A DNA stretch of 64,000 nt from Cytophagaceae bacterium (GCA_027490155.1 JAIXYP010000002.1:62001-126000), one strand, 5' to 3'. Shown: positions 45,443 through 54,312, numbered from the stretch's first letter. Made by a program: numbers and translations. Notes: generated by a model not told the origin, from the letters alone.

Positions 45443-45757
45443 GAAATAAACGGTGGGATGATCTCTATATCTGGAAATTTGATGGGGCAGTAGCTAGGGG
45501 TAAATATGGGCAGTCTTGTTTGTTTATATTGGGTAAGGACCAAAATATATCAAGCCAAATAGTCATGCAACCACAACTCACTCACCATTTATCACCCAAT
45601 GTAGGTAGGTTGTCCGGATTGAATACCAAGACTGGCTAGTAGGGACTAGATTTGTAAAAATACGCTAAGTAAACCTGGGTAAGAACAAGTCCTATCAAGG
45701 GGAACCAGCCAAAATTTGCACCAATTTTGTAGTCAATTACCCTAAGCCACCGACACT
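45443..45757. other. Intergenic region with weak promoter match
   Basis: This region between the divergent Plug and outer-membrane genes contains TAGATTTG at 45647-45654, an exact -7 box about 100 bases before the ATG at 45758, without a clear -33 partner. No gene or terminator is visible. Confidence 0.3.
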
Positions 45758-46417
45758 ATGAAAGCACCCTTCCAAAGACTAAAAAATACTGAGTCCCAGG
45801 CCCTAAATCGACCTTGGTTTAACCTCAAAAGTATCTTGGTATTTGCACTGCTTGTTTCAGTTTTAGGAACTCAAAAAGCGGTTTCACAATACGTCCCCGA
45901 CTATGGGCAGCAAACAACTACCCCATCACAGCCAGCAGAACCTAAATTCTGGGATCGGGTCGTGCCCTTCGGCAACTTTAGCATGAGCTTTAGCAGCAAC
46001 TACTCTTTTGTGGATGTTTCGCCCGGATTGTTGTATGCTTTCACACCAAAGTTTCAGGCAGGTGGGGGTGCCAACTACCTTTATCGGAGTTTTGACTACG
46101 GCAACAATTTCAAACTAAGCAGTAGCAACTATGGTGGTAGGTTGGTGGGACGATATACAGTTTACAAAAACATCTTTGCCGCAGCTGAGTACATGTTGCT
46201 CAACGTCGAGACATATAAAGACATTGCATCGCAAGAAACCGAACGGGTATGGTTTAACAACCCAAGCGTTGGTGGTGGTGCCTACCTGCCAATTGGAGGA
46301 CGTTCGGCATTCAGCATCAGTGTGATGTATATGCTCAACAATGACCAAAGACTGAACCCATACCGTAACTTCTTAGGATTAGGGAACTGGAACATCCAGC
46401 TAGGAATCAGTCTTTAG
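45758..46417 (+). CDS. Predicted outer-membrane beta-barrel protein
   Basis: The 219-residue protein has an N-terminal hydrophobic segment (SILVFALLVSVLGTQKAVSQ) that serves as signal peptide, then amphipathic beta-strands in alternating pattern (FSMSFSSNYSFVDVSPGLLYAF, GGRLVGRYTVYKNIFAAAEYML) and the C-terminal aromatic strand NIQLGISL. This is the pattern of a small outer-membrane barrel. No family is recognised. It is upstream of, and convergent to, ugd. Confidence 0.65.
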   Translation: MKAPFQRLKNTESQALNRPWFNLKSILVFALLVSVLGTQKAVSQYVPDYGQQTTTPSQPAEPKFWDRVVPFGNFSMSFSSNYSFVDVSPGLLYAFTPKFQAGGGANYLYRSFDYGNNFKLSSSNYGGRLVGRYTVYKNIFAAAEYMLLNVETYKDIASQETERVWFNNPSVGGGAYLPIGGRSAFSISVMYMLNNDQRLNPYRNFLGLGNWNIQLGISL

Positions 46418-46469
46418 CATGATCGATGGTATCCTGATTGCTCCTACCCTCTAGTTTTGCCATAGCCCT

Positions 46470-46511
46470 AAAAAAAAAATACCCGCTCTGGTCAGCTTGA
46501 CATGAGCGGGC
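46470..46511 (-). terminator. Rho-independent terminator of ugd
   Basis: CCCGCTC (46482-46488) pairs with GAGCGGG (46504-46510). On the minus strand it is followed by a run of ten T residues (46479-46470). It lies 37 bases after the stop codon of ugd. Confidence 0.8.
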
Positions 46512-46547
46512 ATTTAGGTTTCGCCTAATCAGACACTAAAGACTAAT

Positions 46548-47861
46548 CTAGCCGTTGATGACTTTACGTCCGATGCTGTGGTAGGTATAACCTAGCTCGG
46601 ACATCTGCTCCAGCTCGTACATATTCCGACCATCAAAGATAAGTTTGTTCTTGAGGAGGGAAGAAATTTGACCGAAATCCGGAGTCCGGAATTCTGGCCA
46701 CTCAGTCACGACCAAGACACAGTCTGCGCCATCGGCAGCCTCATACATGCTATTGGCATAGCCGATCTGGTCACCCAATAGGCGTTTAACGTTTTCAGCA
46801 CCTTCGGCATCATAGGCCACAATGCTCGCACCACGGGCGGTCAGCTCGCGGATGTTCTCAAGGGATGGTGCCTCACGGATGTCATCGGTATAGGGCTTGA
46901 AGGCCAGACCCCAAAGGGCGATCTTCTTGCCAGTGAGGTCTTCACCAAAATGATTGGTGATGGCCTTAACCATTTTGGTTTTCTGCTCAGCATTCACCGC
47001 CATGACTGACTCCAGCATCTGGAATTTGTAGTCAAAATCGGCAGAGGTACGGGCTAGGGCCTGCACATCTTTAGGGAAACAGCTACCGCCATAACCAATG
47101 CCTGCGTTCAGGAACTTAGCACCAATCCGGTGGTCACTACCGATACCTTTACGAACGTCCTCGACGTTGGCGCCAACTTTTTCGCATAGGTTCGCGATCT
47201 CGTTCATGAACGTGATCTTGGCAGCTAGGAATGCGTTAGCGGCATATTTGGTCATCTCGGCACTACGCTCGTCCATGACCACAAACTGAGTGTCATCCTT
47301 AAGCAAAGGCTGATAGAGTCTGTACATCAGCTTGGCAGCTTTATCATTGCTGGTACCGATCACAACGCGGTCTGGCTTCATGAAGTCATCAACAGCCACG
47401 CCTTCGCGCAAGAACTCAGGGTTGCTCACGACGTCAAACTCAACTTTGGCACCTTTGATAACTCGCTCACGCACCAGCTCGGCTGTGCCAACTGGAACTG
47501 TGCTTTTATCCACCAATACCGTGAACTGATCAAGCAACGGGCCAAGGTCATCAGCCACCTTCAGGATGTATTTCAGGTCAGCTGAACCGTCTTCACCCGG
47601 AGGGGTCGGAAGCGCCAAAAAGATGATCTGAGCACCTTTGATTCCTTCTGCTAGGTTGGTCGTGAAGTTCAGACGACCAGCAGCTAGATTGTGTTTGAAA
47701 AGGATCTCGAGCCCAGGCTCGTAGATCGTGATTTTACCGTTCCGAAGGCTCTCGACCTTATTAACGTCGATGTCTACACAGGTAACACTATTGCCTGTTT
47801 CTGCAAAACATGTACCTGTTACTAATCCGACGTAACCAGTACCTACTACCGCAATTTTCAT
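46548..47861 (-). CDS. ugd: UDP-glucose 6-dehydrogenase
   Basis: The 437-residue enzyme oxidises UDP-glucose to UDP-glucuronate with two NAD+. It has the Rossmann motif KIAVVGTGYVGLVTG, VDKSTVPVGTAE, SNPEFLREGVAVDDF and the catalytic cysteine in GYGGSCFPKDVQAL (C261). UDP-glucuronate is a precursor of acidic exopolysaccharides. The gene stands alone, flanked by two outer-membrane protein genes, and has an unusually long leader of about 150 nt with a palindrome abutting the promoter, so it is likely regulated. Confidence 0.94.
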   Translation of the reverse strand: MKIAVVGTGYVGLVTGTCFAETGNSVTCVDIDVNKVESLRNGKITIYEPGLEILFKHNLAAGRLNFTTNLAEGIKGAQIIFLALPTPPGEDGSADLKYILKVADDLGPLLDQFTVLVDKSTVPVGTAELVRERVIKGAKVEFDVVSNPEFLREGVAVDDFMKPDRVVIGTSNDKAAKLMYRLYQPLLKDDTQFVVMDERSAEMTKYAANAFLAAKITFMNEIANLCEKVGANVEDVRKGIGSDHRIGAKFLNAGIGYGGSCFPKDVQALARTSADFDYKFQMLESVMAVNAEQKTKMVKAITNHFGEDLTGKKIALWGLAFKPYTDDIREAPSLENIRELTARGASIVAYDAEGAENVKRLLGDQIGYANSMYEAADGADCVLVVTEWPEFRTPDFGQISSLLKNKLIFDGRNMYELEQMSELGYTYHSIGRKVING

Positions 47862-47908
47862 ATGTCGATCTTGCTGTCGTTGCCTATTTGGCTGGTGTGC
47901 TACGATTG

Positions 47909-47940
47909 GTTAGGACTGCAATAAATGCCCTGCACCTAAC
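47909..47940 (-). ncRNA. Stem-loop in the ugd 5' leader
   Basis: GTTAGG (47909-47914) pairs with CCTAAC (47935-47940); after a two-base bulge TGCA (47917-47920) pairs with TGCA (47931-47934) around a 10-nt loop. The structure is in the untranslated leader, 48 bases before the ATG. It could bind a regulator or affect mRNA stability. Confidence 0.4.
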
Positions 47941-48003
47941 GTTTAATAACAACCAAGATTAGGCAAGACGAGCTCTGAATGGGAGTTTAGATTGGGATGT
48001 AAT

Positions 48004-48015
48004 ACCAATATTGGT
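48004..48015. promoter_or_regulatory. 12-bp palindromic operator candidate at the ugd promoter
   Basis: ACCAATATTGGT is a perfect 12-bp palindrome. It lies one base after the minus-strand -7 box TACATTTG (48024-48017), so it would cover the predicted start of ugd transcription, where a repressor could act. It also lies about 90 bases upstream of the rightward outer-membrane gene. Confidence 0.5.
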
Positions 48016-48016
48016 C

Positions 48017-48048
48017 CAAATGTAGCCTATATTGGGCATCGGAGCCAA
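48017..48048 (-). promoter_or_regulatory. Bacteroidota-type promoter of ugd
   Basis: On the minus strand TTG (48048-48046) is followed after 21 bases by TACATTTG (48024-48017), an exact TAnnTTTG box. Transcription from here would give a leader of about 150 nt. Confidence 0.55.
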
Positions 48049-48103
48049 CAACACTGGTTGATTTTTGCTGTGAAGAAATAATTAACTACCCACCTACGCA
48101 ACT

Positions 48104-48970
48104 TTGAAGCCATTTAAGCACTTCATTTTGAAACACTTATGGGTCATGACATTGATGACCACGATGTTACCTAGCTTGTCATGGGCTCAGTTCTATGGCA
48201 ACGGTCAAGGCACAGCTCAACCGCCCATCTATAATAAGGCCCGACTCCCGAAGGCACCCAGCTCCATTGTCCCTCGGCTGGACCAAGAGCCAACAAACGC
48301 TACCTTCATCATGGTAGGTGGCGGGATTGGCTTGCCAGGTGGTGACCTTGCCAAACGCTATGGTTTCCATGGCGAGGCCAACCTTGGGGTTATGTTCAAA
48401 ACTAAAACCAATTGGCTCTATGCCCTTGAGCTTGGCTACATGTTTGGCGAGGATGTTAAGGAAAGCACATTGGGCAGCCTCGTAACTCAAGATGGGGCCG
48501 TGATTGGTAATGTTGGCCGTTATGCTGTCGTATCAGTGCAGCAAAGGGCAATTAAGTTACCGATCCTGAAAGTTGGCAAGTTGTTCAAGACTGTAACACC
48601 TAGCTGGATGGACCAACAAAGTAGTGGCCCTTTTATGATGGTGGGGGCCGGATTCTTCCAGCACCAAATGGCCTTCAACGTCACGAGTGAGCTCCAGTTC
48701 CTTCAGGGTACTGGTAGCCGAGGCTATGACCGGATGTGTAATGGCCTCGCCTTGGTGCAACAAGCTGGCTACATGATGACGCACCGAAGCCGTTGGTATG
48801 GCGCCTATATCGCCGTAGAGACCATGCAGGGCTTCACTAAGAGCCAACGCTTTGACTATGACCTTCGGTCATTAAACGATCAAAGTAGGCTGGACCTAAC
48901 TTTCAACCTGAAGCTAGGGTTGATTCTGCCTATTTTCCCTGCTAGCGACAACGAACTTTTGTTTGATTAA
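48104..48970 (+). CDS. Predicted outer-membrane protein of unknown function
   Basis: The 288-residue protein has a signal peptide (VMTLMTTMLPSLSWAQ), a proline-rich linker and then beta-barrel-like strands beginning at ATFIMVGGGIGLPGGDLAKRYGFHGEANLGVMF, typical of small outer-membrane beta-barrels. It ends FNLKLGLILPIFPASDNELLFD. The start is the TTG at 48104, which supplies the basic n-region (KPFKHFILKH) needed before the hydrophobic core; later ATGs would shorten it. No family is recognised. Confidence 0.65.
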   Translation: MKPFKHFILKHLWVMTLMTTMLPSLSWAQFYGNGQGTAQPPIYNKARLPKAPSSIVPRLDQEPTNATFIMVGGGIGLPGGDLAKRYGFHGEANLGVMFKTKTNWLYALELGYMFGEDVKESTLGSLVTQDGAVIGNVGRYAVVSVQQRAIKLPILKVGKLFKTVTPSWMDQQSSGPFMMVGAGFFQHQMAFNVTSELQFLQGTGSRGYDRMCNGLALVQQAGYMMTHRSRWYGAYIAVETMQGFTKSQRFDYDLRSLNDQSRLDLTFNLKLGLILPIFPASDNELLFD

Positions 48971-49174
48971 GGTTGTCGTTTCCATTTAAGACCATTGACG
49001 TGTGACTAATGGTGGCCCTCCAAAACTTGTAGTCCAGAAATGCGGTTATATCGGTGGTAGTTGCGCCTTGTAGGCATAACTTGCAGCAAGGAATGACTTC
49101 AAGATGCAGGGCATGGTATTTTTTTCCCAGCCTTGCCAACATGAGGTCAAGACCCAAACCACGACAAAGCCTCT

Positions 49175-50704
49175 ATGAACAAGCATAAGCAAGGTAACAA
49201 CCAAGCGCACGAAAGCCCTTTCTCAATCCAGACATTAGGCCAACTCCTGGCCTCCGGATACACCCCCAAGCCCATCCGTCAAGAGTTGCGTGACAACCTT
49301 ATACAGCACTTGAAAGCGGGTACCACCGTATTTGGTGGAGTACATGGTTACCAAGACTCTGTCCTGCCCGAGCTGGAGCGTGCCATCCTAAGCCAGCACC
49401 ATATTTTGCTGCTAGGCCTTCGTGGACAAGCCAAAACTCGGTTAGCTCGACTAATGGTTAAACTACTAGACGAGTATATCCCTGTTGTGGTAGGCAGCGA
49501 GCTCAATGATGATCCGCTCAATCCCCTCAGTCGGTTTGCGATAGACTTGATCGCTGAAAAAGGCGACGAGACCCCAATAACTTGGCTACATCGGGACGAA
49601 CGTTATGTTGAGAAACTAGCAACCCCAGATGTCAGCGTGGCTGACCTTATTGGTGACTCTGACCCTATCAAAGCCGCAACTCTTAAGCTGCCTTATAGTG
49701 ATGAACGCACCATCCATTATGGCCTAATCCCTCGGGCGCATCGTTGTATATTCACGATCAATGAGCTGCCTGACCTCCAACCTAGGATTCAGGTTGCTTT
49801 GTTTAACATCCTGCAAGAAGGTGATATTCAGATACGGGGCTTTAAGTTAAGGCTGCCTCTTGACTTACAATTTGTCTTCACAGCCAACCCAGAGGACTAT
49901 ACAAACCGTGGTAGCATCGTCACACCACTTAAGGACCGGATCGACTCGCAGATCATCACCCATTACCCAGGCCATATCAGCATCGGTAGGACCATCACAA
50001 GCCAAGAGGCCAAAATCAAACCTAGCCAGCTTAGCAGCATCGAGGTGCCGTCCTTGGCTCTTGACCTGATTGAGCAAATTGCAATCCAGGCACGCCAGAG
50101 TGAATATGTAGATGCCAAAAGTGGTGTCAGTGCGCGTTTGACGATATCCGCCCTCGAAAACCTCTATTCGGCTGCTGAGCGACGTATTCTGATCAACCAA
50201 GAGGCCAAAACCACGGCGCGCATAGCTGACTTATGGGGTGTTTTGCCTAGCATAACGGGCAAAATCGAGCTAGTTTATGAAGGTGAACAAGAAGGCGCAG
50301 GCCTTGTAGCCCAAAACCTGATTGGCAAGGCGATCAGGGCGCAATACCTAGACTACTTACCTGACCCTGAAAAGCTCAAGAAAAAGAAGAAGGACAAGGA
50401 AGGCAACGCTGTAGCCAACCCATACACCACCATTCAGGACTGGTTTGGCGACGGAAACCAAGTGGATCTACTCAACAATGCCACCGCCGAGCAGTATGAG
50501 CAGACCTTATATGGCATCAATGGTCTGTATGGACTAGTGCATCAATACTTCCCGAAGGTAGAAGGCGCAGAGCTCCTGTTTTTGATGGAGTTTGCCCTGC
50601 ATGGAATGGCTGAGTATGGCCTAATCAGCCGTGGAAGCCTCCACAACGGCCTCCAGTTCAAAGACATGATGTCCGGCATGCTAGGCAATGTGATGGGAGA
50701 GTAG
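49175..50704 (+). CDS. MoxR/magnesium-chelatase-like AAA+ ATPase
   Basis: The 509-residue protein has an AAA+ core: Walker A-like GLRGQAKTRLARL, Walker B-like CIFTINELPDLQPRIQVALFNILQEGDIQIRGF, sensor 1 FVFTANPEDYTNRGSIVTPLKDRI. This resembles the ChlI/MoxR family that normally works with a VWA-domain partner (often coded next to it). No VWA gene lies on either side. The Walker B aspartate is asparagine (INEL), which seems usual for this branch. A short lysine-rich stretch (KLKKKKKDKEG) precedes the C-terminal domain. Its role is unknown. Confidence 0.75.
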   Translation: MNKHKQGNNQAHESPFSIQTLGQLLASGYTPKPIRQELRDNLIQHLKAGTTVFGGVHGYQDSVLPELERAILSQHHILLLGLRGQAKTRLARLMVKLLDEYIPVVVGSELNDDPLNPLSRFAIDLIAEKGDETPITWLHRDERYVEKLATPDVSVADLIGDSDPIKAATLKLPYSDERTIHYGLIPRAHRCIFTINELPDLQPRIQVALFNILQEGDIQIRGFKLRLPLDLQFVFTANPEDYTNRGSIVTPLKDRIDSQIITHYPGHISIGRTITSQEAKIKPSQLSSIEVPSLALDLIEQIAIQARQSEYVDAKSGVSARLTISALENLYSAAERRILINQEAKTTARIADLWGVLPSITGKIELVYEGEQEGAGLVAQNLIGKAIRAQYLDYLPDPEKLKKKKKDKEGNAVANPYTTIQDWFGDGNQVDLLNNATAEQYEQTLYGINGLYGLVHQYFPKVEGAELLFLMEFALHGMAEYGLISRGSLHNGLQFKDMMSGMLGNVMGE

Positions 50705-50741
50705 CCCTGCCATCAGAGACCTCATTAGTTCCATATTAGAT

Positions 50742-50777
50742 AATGACAAAGCCTAGCAATTGCTAGGCTTTGTCATT
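50742..50777. terminator. Bidirectional hairpin between convergent genes
   Basis: AATGACAAAGCCTAGCA pairs with TGCTAGGCTTTGTCATT around a very short loop, giving a stem of about 17 bp. It lies between the MoxR-like ATPase gene and the fused E1 gene, both ending here. A T-run is lacking, so it may act as a bidirectional terminator or mRNA 3' stabiliser. Confidence 0.6.
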
Positions 50778-50802
50778 AAGGGGTATTTGGTGCAGTCCTA
50801 CC

Positions 50803-52824
50803 CTACCACTGGATTAGTTTTGCAACTGCTTCGGCCAGGCGTTTGGTTGGCAAGTAGTCGACCTCAAGGCTAGGGGCGAAGGGAACTGGAGTGTCCAAGC
50901 TACCGACCCGCATTACAGGTGCATCCAGCTGTTGGAAACAATGTTCACCAATCCAGGCTGCGATCTCAGCTCCGATGCCGCCAGTGAGGGTATCTTCGTG
51001 GAGGACAAGTGCTTTCCCAGTTTTGGCGACTGAGGCTGCTACCATTTCTTTATCCCATGGCAACAAGGTCCGGAGATCTATGATGTCGAGGCTATAGTCA
51101 GGATGCTGGGCTGCCAAGGCAGTGGCCCAGTGTACACCCATGCCATAAGTGATGATCGAGACAGATTCACCTTCTTGTACTCGGCGAGCCACACCAATCG
51201 GCAAGGTGTAGTAGTCGTCATGGACCTCGCCACTTTGGCTGCGGTACATCGCCTTATGTTCAAAGAAAAGGACCGGGTTTGGATCTTCTAGGGCAGCACA
51301 TAATAATCCTTTGGCGTCCGATGGATTTGACGGATAGACAATCTTGAGGCCCGGGACATGGAAAAACCAAGCCTCATTGCTTTGGCTGTGGAATGGTCCT
51401 GCACCAACCCCAGCACCTGTCGGCATCCGGACAACAACATCGGCATTTTGTTCCCAACGCCAATATAGCTTGGCTAGGTTGTTCACGATCTGGTTGAAGC
51501 CAACGGTCACAAAGTCTGCAAACTGCATCTCGACCATGGCTTTGTACCCCTTGATGCTAAGGCCGAGGCCAGCACCAATAATGGCCGACTCACAAAGTGG
51601 GGTATTGCGGACACGGCCCTTGCCGAACTGCTCAACAAAACCTTCAGTGACTTTAAAAACACCACCATACTCGGCAATATCTTGGCCCATCAGGACCAAT
51701 TTCGGGAACCGCTCCATCGACTGGCGAAGACCGTCACTAATGGCATCAACGAGCCTCTTTTCGGAGGTGGCAGCGGTTTTAGGTAAAGTGATGCTGAATG
51801 GATGTGGGGCAAAAAGATCGCCTAATTCTTCTTCAACATCTAGCACAGGCTCTGCCTCAGGGAAGGCAATCGAGATGGCCTCCTCTATGTCAGCCTTGAT
51901 GTGGGTACGGTATTCTAGCTCAAGGGCATCGTTGAGGACACCTTCTTGTTTTAGCCAGTTCTGGTAATTGATTAGGGGATCCTTTTTCTCCCAGACGTCA
52001 AACAAGTGTTGCGGGACGTACTTGGTACCGCTGGCTTCTTCATGGCCACGCATCCGAAATGTTAGGCACTCCAGCAGCACAGGATGCGGATTATGGCGCA
52101 TCTCCTCAGCTAGCTGGTTAATGGTATGAAAGACCTCCAAGATGTTATTACCATCGATCTGGACGGTACGCATGCCATAGCCAGGTCCCTTGTCTACAAA
52201 GTGCTTGAACCTGAACTGCTCGTTGCTAGGGGTGCTGAGGCCGTAACCGTTGTTTTCGATTACGAACAGCACAGGTAGCTCCCATACGGCAGCTACGTTG
52301 AGCGCCTCATGGAAGTCACCTTCGCTACTGCCACCATCGCCACTGAAGACGGCACTGATTTTGGCCTCGTTGCCTAGTTTATTGGCTAGCGCGATACCAT
52401 CCGCCAAGGCCATTTGTGGGCCAAGATGCGAAATCATCCCGACGACATGGTGCTTAACCGTTCCGAAGTGGAATGACCGATCACGGCCTTTGGTGTAGCC
52501 TGACTTCTTGCCCTGAAGCTGGGCAAAAAGCTTGGGCAGTGGTAGATTACGACCTGTAAAAACGCCAAGGTTCCGATGCAAAGGCAGAATAAACTCGTCC
52601 TGATGCAAGGCTTGGGTGAGCCCAACGGAAATAGCCTCTTGGCCTATACCGCTGAACCATTTGCTAACCCTGCCTTGACGCAGCAGGATAAGCATTTTCT
52701 CCTCGATCATCCTAGGCTTCAGCAGCTCATAATATAGGCTGAGCAGCTGTTGGTCTGTGTAATTGTATCGATTGTAGGTCATGCTGAGGATGGTCTGCTC
52801 AGCTGAAACTTCGGGTTGGTGCAT
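50803..52824 (-). CDS. 2-oxoacid dehydrogenase E1, fused alpha and beta subunits
   Basis: The protein joins both E1 subunits in one chain. The alpha half (residues about 1-340) has the thiamine-diphosphate motif GDGGSSEGDFHEALNVAAVWELPVLFVIENN. The beta half (from about 360) has LVLMGQDIAEYGGVFKVTEG and ALVLHEDTLTGGIGAEIAAW. It decarboxylates a 2-oxoacid, most likely branched-chain, in a dehydrogenase complex; E2 and E3 are not in the window. The ATG at 52824 lies only four bases after the -7 box, so the mRNA may be leaderless; an ATG at 52782 (MTYNRYNYT) is the other candidate start. Confidence 0.88.
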   Translation of the reverse strand: MHQPEVSAEQTILSMTYNRYNYTDQQLLSLYYELLKPRMIEEKMLILLRQGRVSKWFSGIGQEAISVGLTQALHQDEFILPLHRNLGVFTGRNLPLPKLFAQLQGKKSGYTKGRDRSFHFGTVKHHVVGMISHLGPQMALADGIALANKLGNEAKISAVFSGDGGSSEGDFHEALNVAAVWELPVLFVIENNGYGLSTPSNEQFRFKHFVDKGPGYGMRTVQIDGNNILEVFHTINQLAEEMRHNPHPVLLECLTFRMRGHEEASGTKYVPQHLFDVWEKKDPLINYQNWLKQEGVLNDALELEYRTHIKADIEEAISIAFPEAEPVLDVEEELGDLFAPHPFSITLPKTAATSEKRLVDAISDGLRQSMERFPKLVLMGQDIAEYGGVFKVTEGFVEQFGKGRVRNTPLCESAIIGAGLGLSIKGYKAMVEMQFADFVTVGFNQIVNNLAKLYWRWEQNADVVVRMPTGAGVGAGPFHSQSNEAWFFHVPGLKIVYPSNPSDAKGLLCAALEDPNPVLFFEHKAMYRSQSGEVHDDYYTLPIGVARRVQEGESVSIITYGMGVHWATALAAQHPDYSLDIIDLRTLLPWDKEMVAASVAKTGKALVLHEDTLTGGIGAEIAAWIGEHCFQQLDAPVMRVGSLDTPVPFAPSLEVDYLPTKRLAEAVAKLIQW

Positions 52825-52828
52825 GGCA

Positions 52829-52864
52829 CAAAGATAAGGGCCACTCCTGATTATGCCGATCAAA
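52829..52864 (-). promoter_or_regulatory. Promoter of the fused E1 gene, nearly leaderless
   Basis: On the minus strand TATCTTTG (52836-52829) is an exact -7 box. A TTTTTG ends at 52861, 24 bases further upstream, slightly longer than the usual spacing. The ATG at 52824 follows after TGCC. Confidence 0.5.
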
Positions 52865-52892
52865 AATGACGTATCAATGCAGACCTAGGGTG

Positions 52893-54146
52893 TCAACTAA
52901 ACCTTGCCTCTTCGGTCACGCCAAAGTCTGTACGACGCCCTAGTACGATCCGGAAAGTAGTCCCCTTGCCTACTTCTGACCTCAAGACCCAGACTTTACC
53001 TTTATGATAGTCCTCTACAATACGGCGGGTAAGTGTGAGACCAAGGCCCCAGCCACGCTTTTTGGTTGTGAAGCCGGCATCAAACACGCGCTTCATCTGG
53101 AGTTTGGTCATGCCTTTGCCAGTATCGGTGATGTCGATTGCGACAACGCCCTCAGGTAGCTGCCAAACTTTGATACCGATATGGCCAGAGGAGTTCATGG
53201 CATCAACTGCATTTTTGCAGATGTTCTCGATCACCCACTCGAACAAGGGTTTGTTCAACATGGCCTCAGCCGGACTGAAGATCTCGTTGGTTTCATCTCC
53301 CTCTTCGTGCACCTCAATCTTGACCTTATGTGATATCCGTTTGCTGAGGTAGTTAACTGTGGATCGGATAGTATCAGTGACGGGCTCAAGGGTGATCTGG
53401 ACGGTGCTGCCGATACTACTAAATCGGTTGGCAATCATCTGGAGCCGCTCGACATCTTTTTCTAACTCATAAACTACACCAGTCTCGTCATCTGCATAAG
53501 CTGGGGTCGCCTTCATGTACTCAACCCAGCCCAATAGACTGCTGAGTGGGGTGCCAAGCTGGTGGGCTGTCTCCTTGGCAAGGCCTACCCAGACACGGTT
53601 TTGCTCAGCCCTGCGGCTAGTGCTAAAGGCCAGATAAGCCACGAAACCAAAGATGCCAATCACCGAGAGCTGCACCAAGGGATAGTAGCGAAGCAAGGTA
53701 ATGATGTCGCTGTCCTTATAGAATATCAGCTGCTTGATACCATAAGCCTCGATCTTGAGCTCAACAGGAGGGTATTGCGCCCTCATTTCCTCAATCTGGC
53801 GCTTGATGTACTTTGTGCGGGCTTCATCCTTAAGCTTGACCGGGATCTCAAAGTTGTTGTGGCTAACATAATTTTCCTTCTCGTCAGTCAGGATAACTGG
53901 GACTGATTTATTGGCCTCCAAAACGTCATGGATCAGGAATAATTGCTCAGGCCCCTCCTCTGTGGTGGCTAGGCGTGCGAGGGCTTTGGCATAGAGGTCA
54001 ATCTGTTTGCGCTCGCGGTCGGCCAGTTGTTGCACCAGCCTATTGGTATAGAACAAGGACCAAATACCAATCACCAATGCCATAATGACAACCCCAGTCT
54101 TGAACCCTGAGCGGCGGTCATAAATACTGGCACTGCGTTTGGCCAT
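52893..54146 (-). CDS. Membrane sensor histidine kinase
   Basis: From the ATG at 54146 the 417-residue protein has an N-terminal TM segment (TGVVIMALVIGIWSLFY), a periplasmic sensor region, a second TM segment (VQLSVIGIFGFVAYLAF), the H-box LAKETAHQLGTPLSSL (phosphorylated histidine at about residue 195), and an HATPase domain with N-box ENICKNAVDAM, DTGKGM and GWGLGLTLTRRIVEDY. It is an orphan here: no response regulator gene is adjacent. The frame extends upstream to 54218 without conserved sequence. Confidence 0.88.
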   Translation of the reverse strand: MAKRSASIYDRRSGFKTGVVIMALVIGIWSLFYTNRLVQQLADRERKQIDLYAKALARLATTEEGPEQLFLIHDVLEANKSVPVILTDEKENYVSHNNFEIPVKLKDEARTKYIKRQIEEMRAQYPPVELKIEAYGIKQLIFYKDSDIITLLRYYPLVQLSVIGIFGFVAYLAFSTSRRAEQNRVWVGLAKETAHQLGTPLSSLLGWVEYMKATPAYADDETGVVYELEKDVERLQMIANRFSSIGSTVQITLEPVTDTIRSTVNYLSKRISHKVKIEVHEEGDETNEIFSPAEAMLNKPLFEWVIENICKNAVDAMNSSGHIGIKVWQLPEGVVAIDITDTGKGMTKLQMKRVFDAGFTTKKRGWGLGLTLTRRIVEDYHKGKVWVLRSEVGKGTTFRIVLGRRTDFGVTEEARFS

Positions 54147-54312
54147 TGGTTTTGTCGTTTGGGGAGCTGATGGAACTAAAGGAATTCGTATGGCACCAGG
54201 ATCCACCTCATCTAACAATTGTTAGCTTCAGTATCCCCTACCCTGCAAGTAACAAAAAAACCAACAGTGGTAAAGCAATCCAACTCCAATTGATCACAAG
54301 CCGCTCACCAGC

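Noticed and set aside
45647-45654. TAGATTTG as a firm promoter for the outer-membrane gene at 45758
   Set aside because: The octamer fits, but there is no -33 partner at the proper distance, so it is only mentioned in the intergenic entry.
49730-49770. Walker B asparagine in the MoxR-like ATPase as an inactivating mutation
   Set aside because: The NELPDL form seems to be the usual state in this branch of the family, so it is not taken as a sign of decay.
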